Of a stretch of 12,746 nucleotides of DNA, positions 12,620-12,746 are shown one piece after another (the stretch's first letter is position 1; every line of letters begins with the position of its first letter). The translations under genes were made by a program, and so were the position numbers. The notes under the pieces were generated by a model. The model did not search any database. It saw nothing but the letters and a program-made list of their open reading frames with translations, and was not told the DNA's origin. Origin of the DNA: Fimbriimonadaceae bacterium (lineage in GTDB: Bacteria > Armatimonadota > Fimbriimonadia > Fimbriimonadales > Fimbriimonadaceae); contig JAIBBE010000058.1 of NCBI GenBank assembly GCA_019694835.1, forward strand, positions 1-12,746. The letters are read 5' to 3'.

Positions 12620-12746
12620 CACGCTTAGAGTGGCGAGCAGTTCACGCGTGAACTGCGTGAACTCGACCTGATCGAGCGGCACGTTCCCCGGTTCCTTTGG
12701 GCCTTCATCCTTTTGCCTCCGCCGACGGCCGACCAAGGGATCGATG
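12620..12746 (-). pseudogene. Broken third paralogue of the 432-aa family (C-terminal piece)
   Basis: From the window edge the minus frame reads IDPLVGRRRRQKDEGPKEP and continues to LLATLSV. This matches residues 341-382 of the 432-aa protein (VDPLVGRRRRQPDEGPKEP to ILITLKV), about 60% identical by eye. The match stops abruptly at 12620. The expected last 50 or so residues are missing, and the open frame runs on to about 12470 through the kinase-like domain of the next gene in another frame. The upstream part lies outside the window, so the gene could be otherwise intact with an altered tail. The junction falls in the same 35 bp where the fusion gene loses its 5' end, which suggests a single deletion or recombination event. 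Confidence 0.75.
12637..12656. repeat. 20-bp perfect palindrome
   Basis: GCAGTTCACGCGTGAACTGC equals its own reverse complement. A further GTGAACT follows at 12657-12663, so the heptamer occurs three times in 25 bp (inverted, direct, direct). It lies inside the paralogue fragment, 17 bp from the homology break, and 53 bp upstream of the TTG of the fusion gene. It could be an operator or a recombination-prone site, or be chance within coding DNA. Confidence 0.5.

Overview
The window looks like a piece of a GC-rich Planctomycetota chromosome, possibly Phycisphaerae; this is inferred from gene content, not from a marker gene. The signs are a Sig-70_X6-type ECF sigma factor beside tandem Hanks-type Ser/Thr kinases that share an N-terminal 'M(S/T)PERYQQIR' module, several secreted proteins of no clear family, and weak or variable Shine-Dalgarno sites.

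Left half (1-6470), signalling and secretion. Two related membrane Ser/Thr kinase genes run on the minus strand; one is only a start cut by the window edge (1-95), the other is complete (155-2461). Upstream of them a small secreted protein (2814-3260, minus) is divergent from the ECF sigma gene (3439-4020, plus). The sigma gene converges on a second small secreted protein (4140-4499, minus), which is divergent from a larger secreted repeat protein (4787-6430, plus). The two small secreted genes are not alike in protein sequence, but their leaders share three blocks, two of them separated by exactly 9 nt in both. That suggests common control, perhaps by the neighbouring sigma factor.

Right half (6470-12746), accessory in character. 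A divergent pair of genes (6715-8013 minus, 8116-8997 plus) encodes two members of one uncharacterised family, one with and one without an N-terminal HTH. A broken C-terminal piece of a third member lies at the right edge (12620-12746). Between these copies are two things. The first is 2.8 tandem copies of a 214-bp non-coding unit (9207-9814) with conserved hairpins, a long-range helix and a tRNA-like T-arm minihelix at the 3' end. Substitutions between copies keep pairing only if the plus strand is the RNA. The second is a minus-strand two-gene operon. It encodes a 703-aa fusion (kinase-like, SAM methyltransferase, NodB polysaccharide deacetylase) whose stop overlaps the TTG start of a Rossmann-fold SLOG/TIGR00725-type protein.

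The strongest candidates for something undescribed are the tandem structured-RNA array and the three-domain fusion/SLOG operon. A recombination junction at about 12585-12620 appears to have cut both the third paralogue and the 5' end of the fusion gene. No complete tRNA, rRNA, CRISPR array, transposase or integrase was seen.
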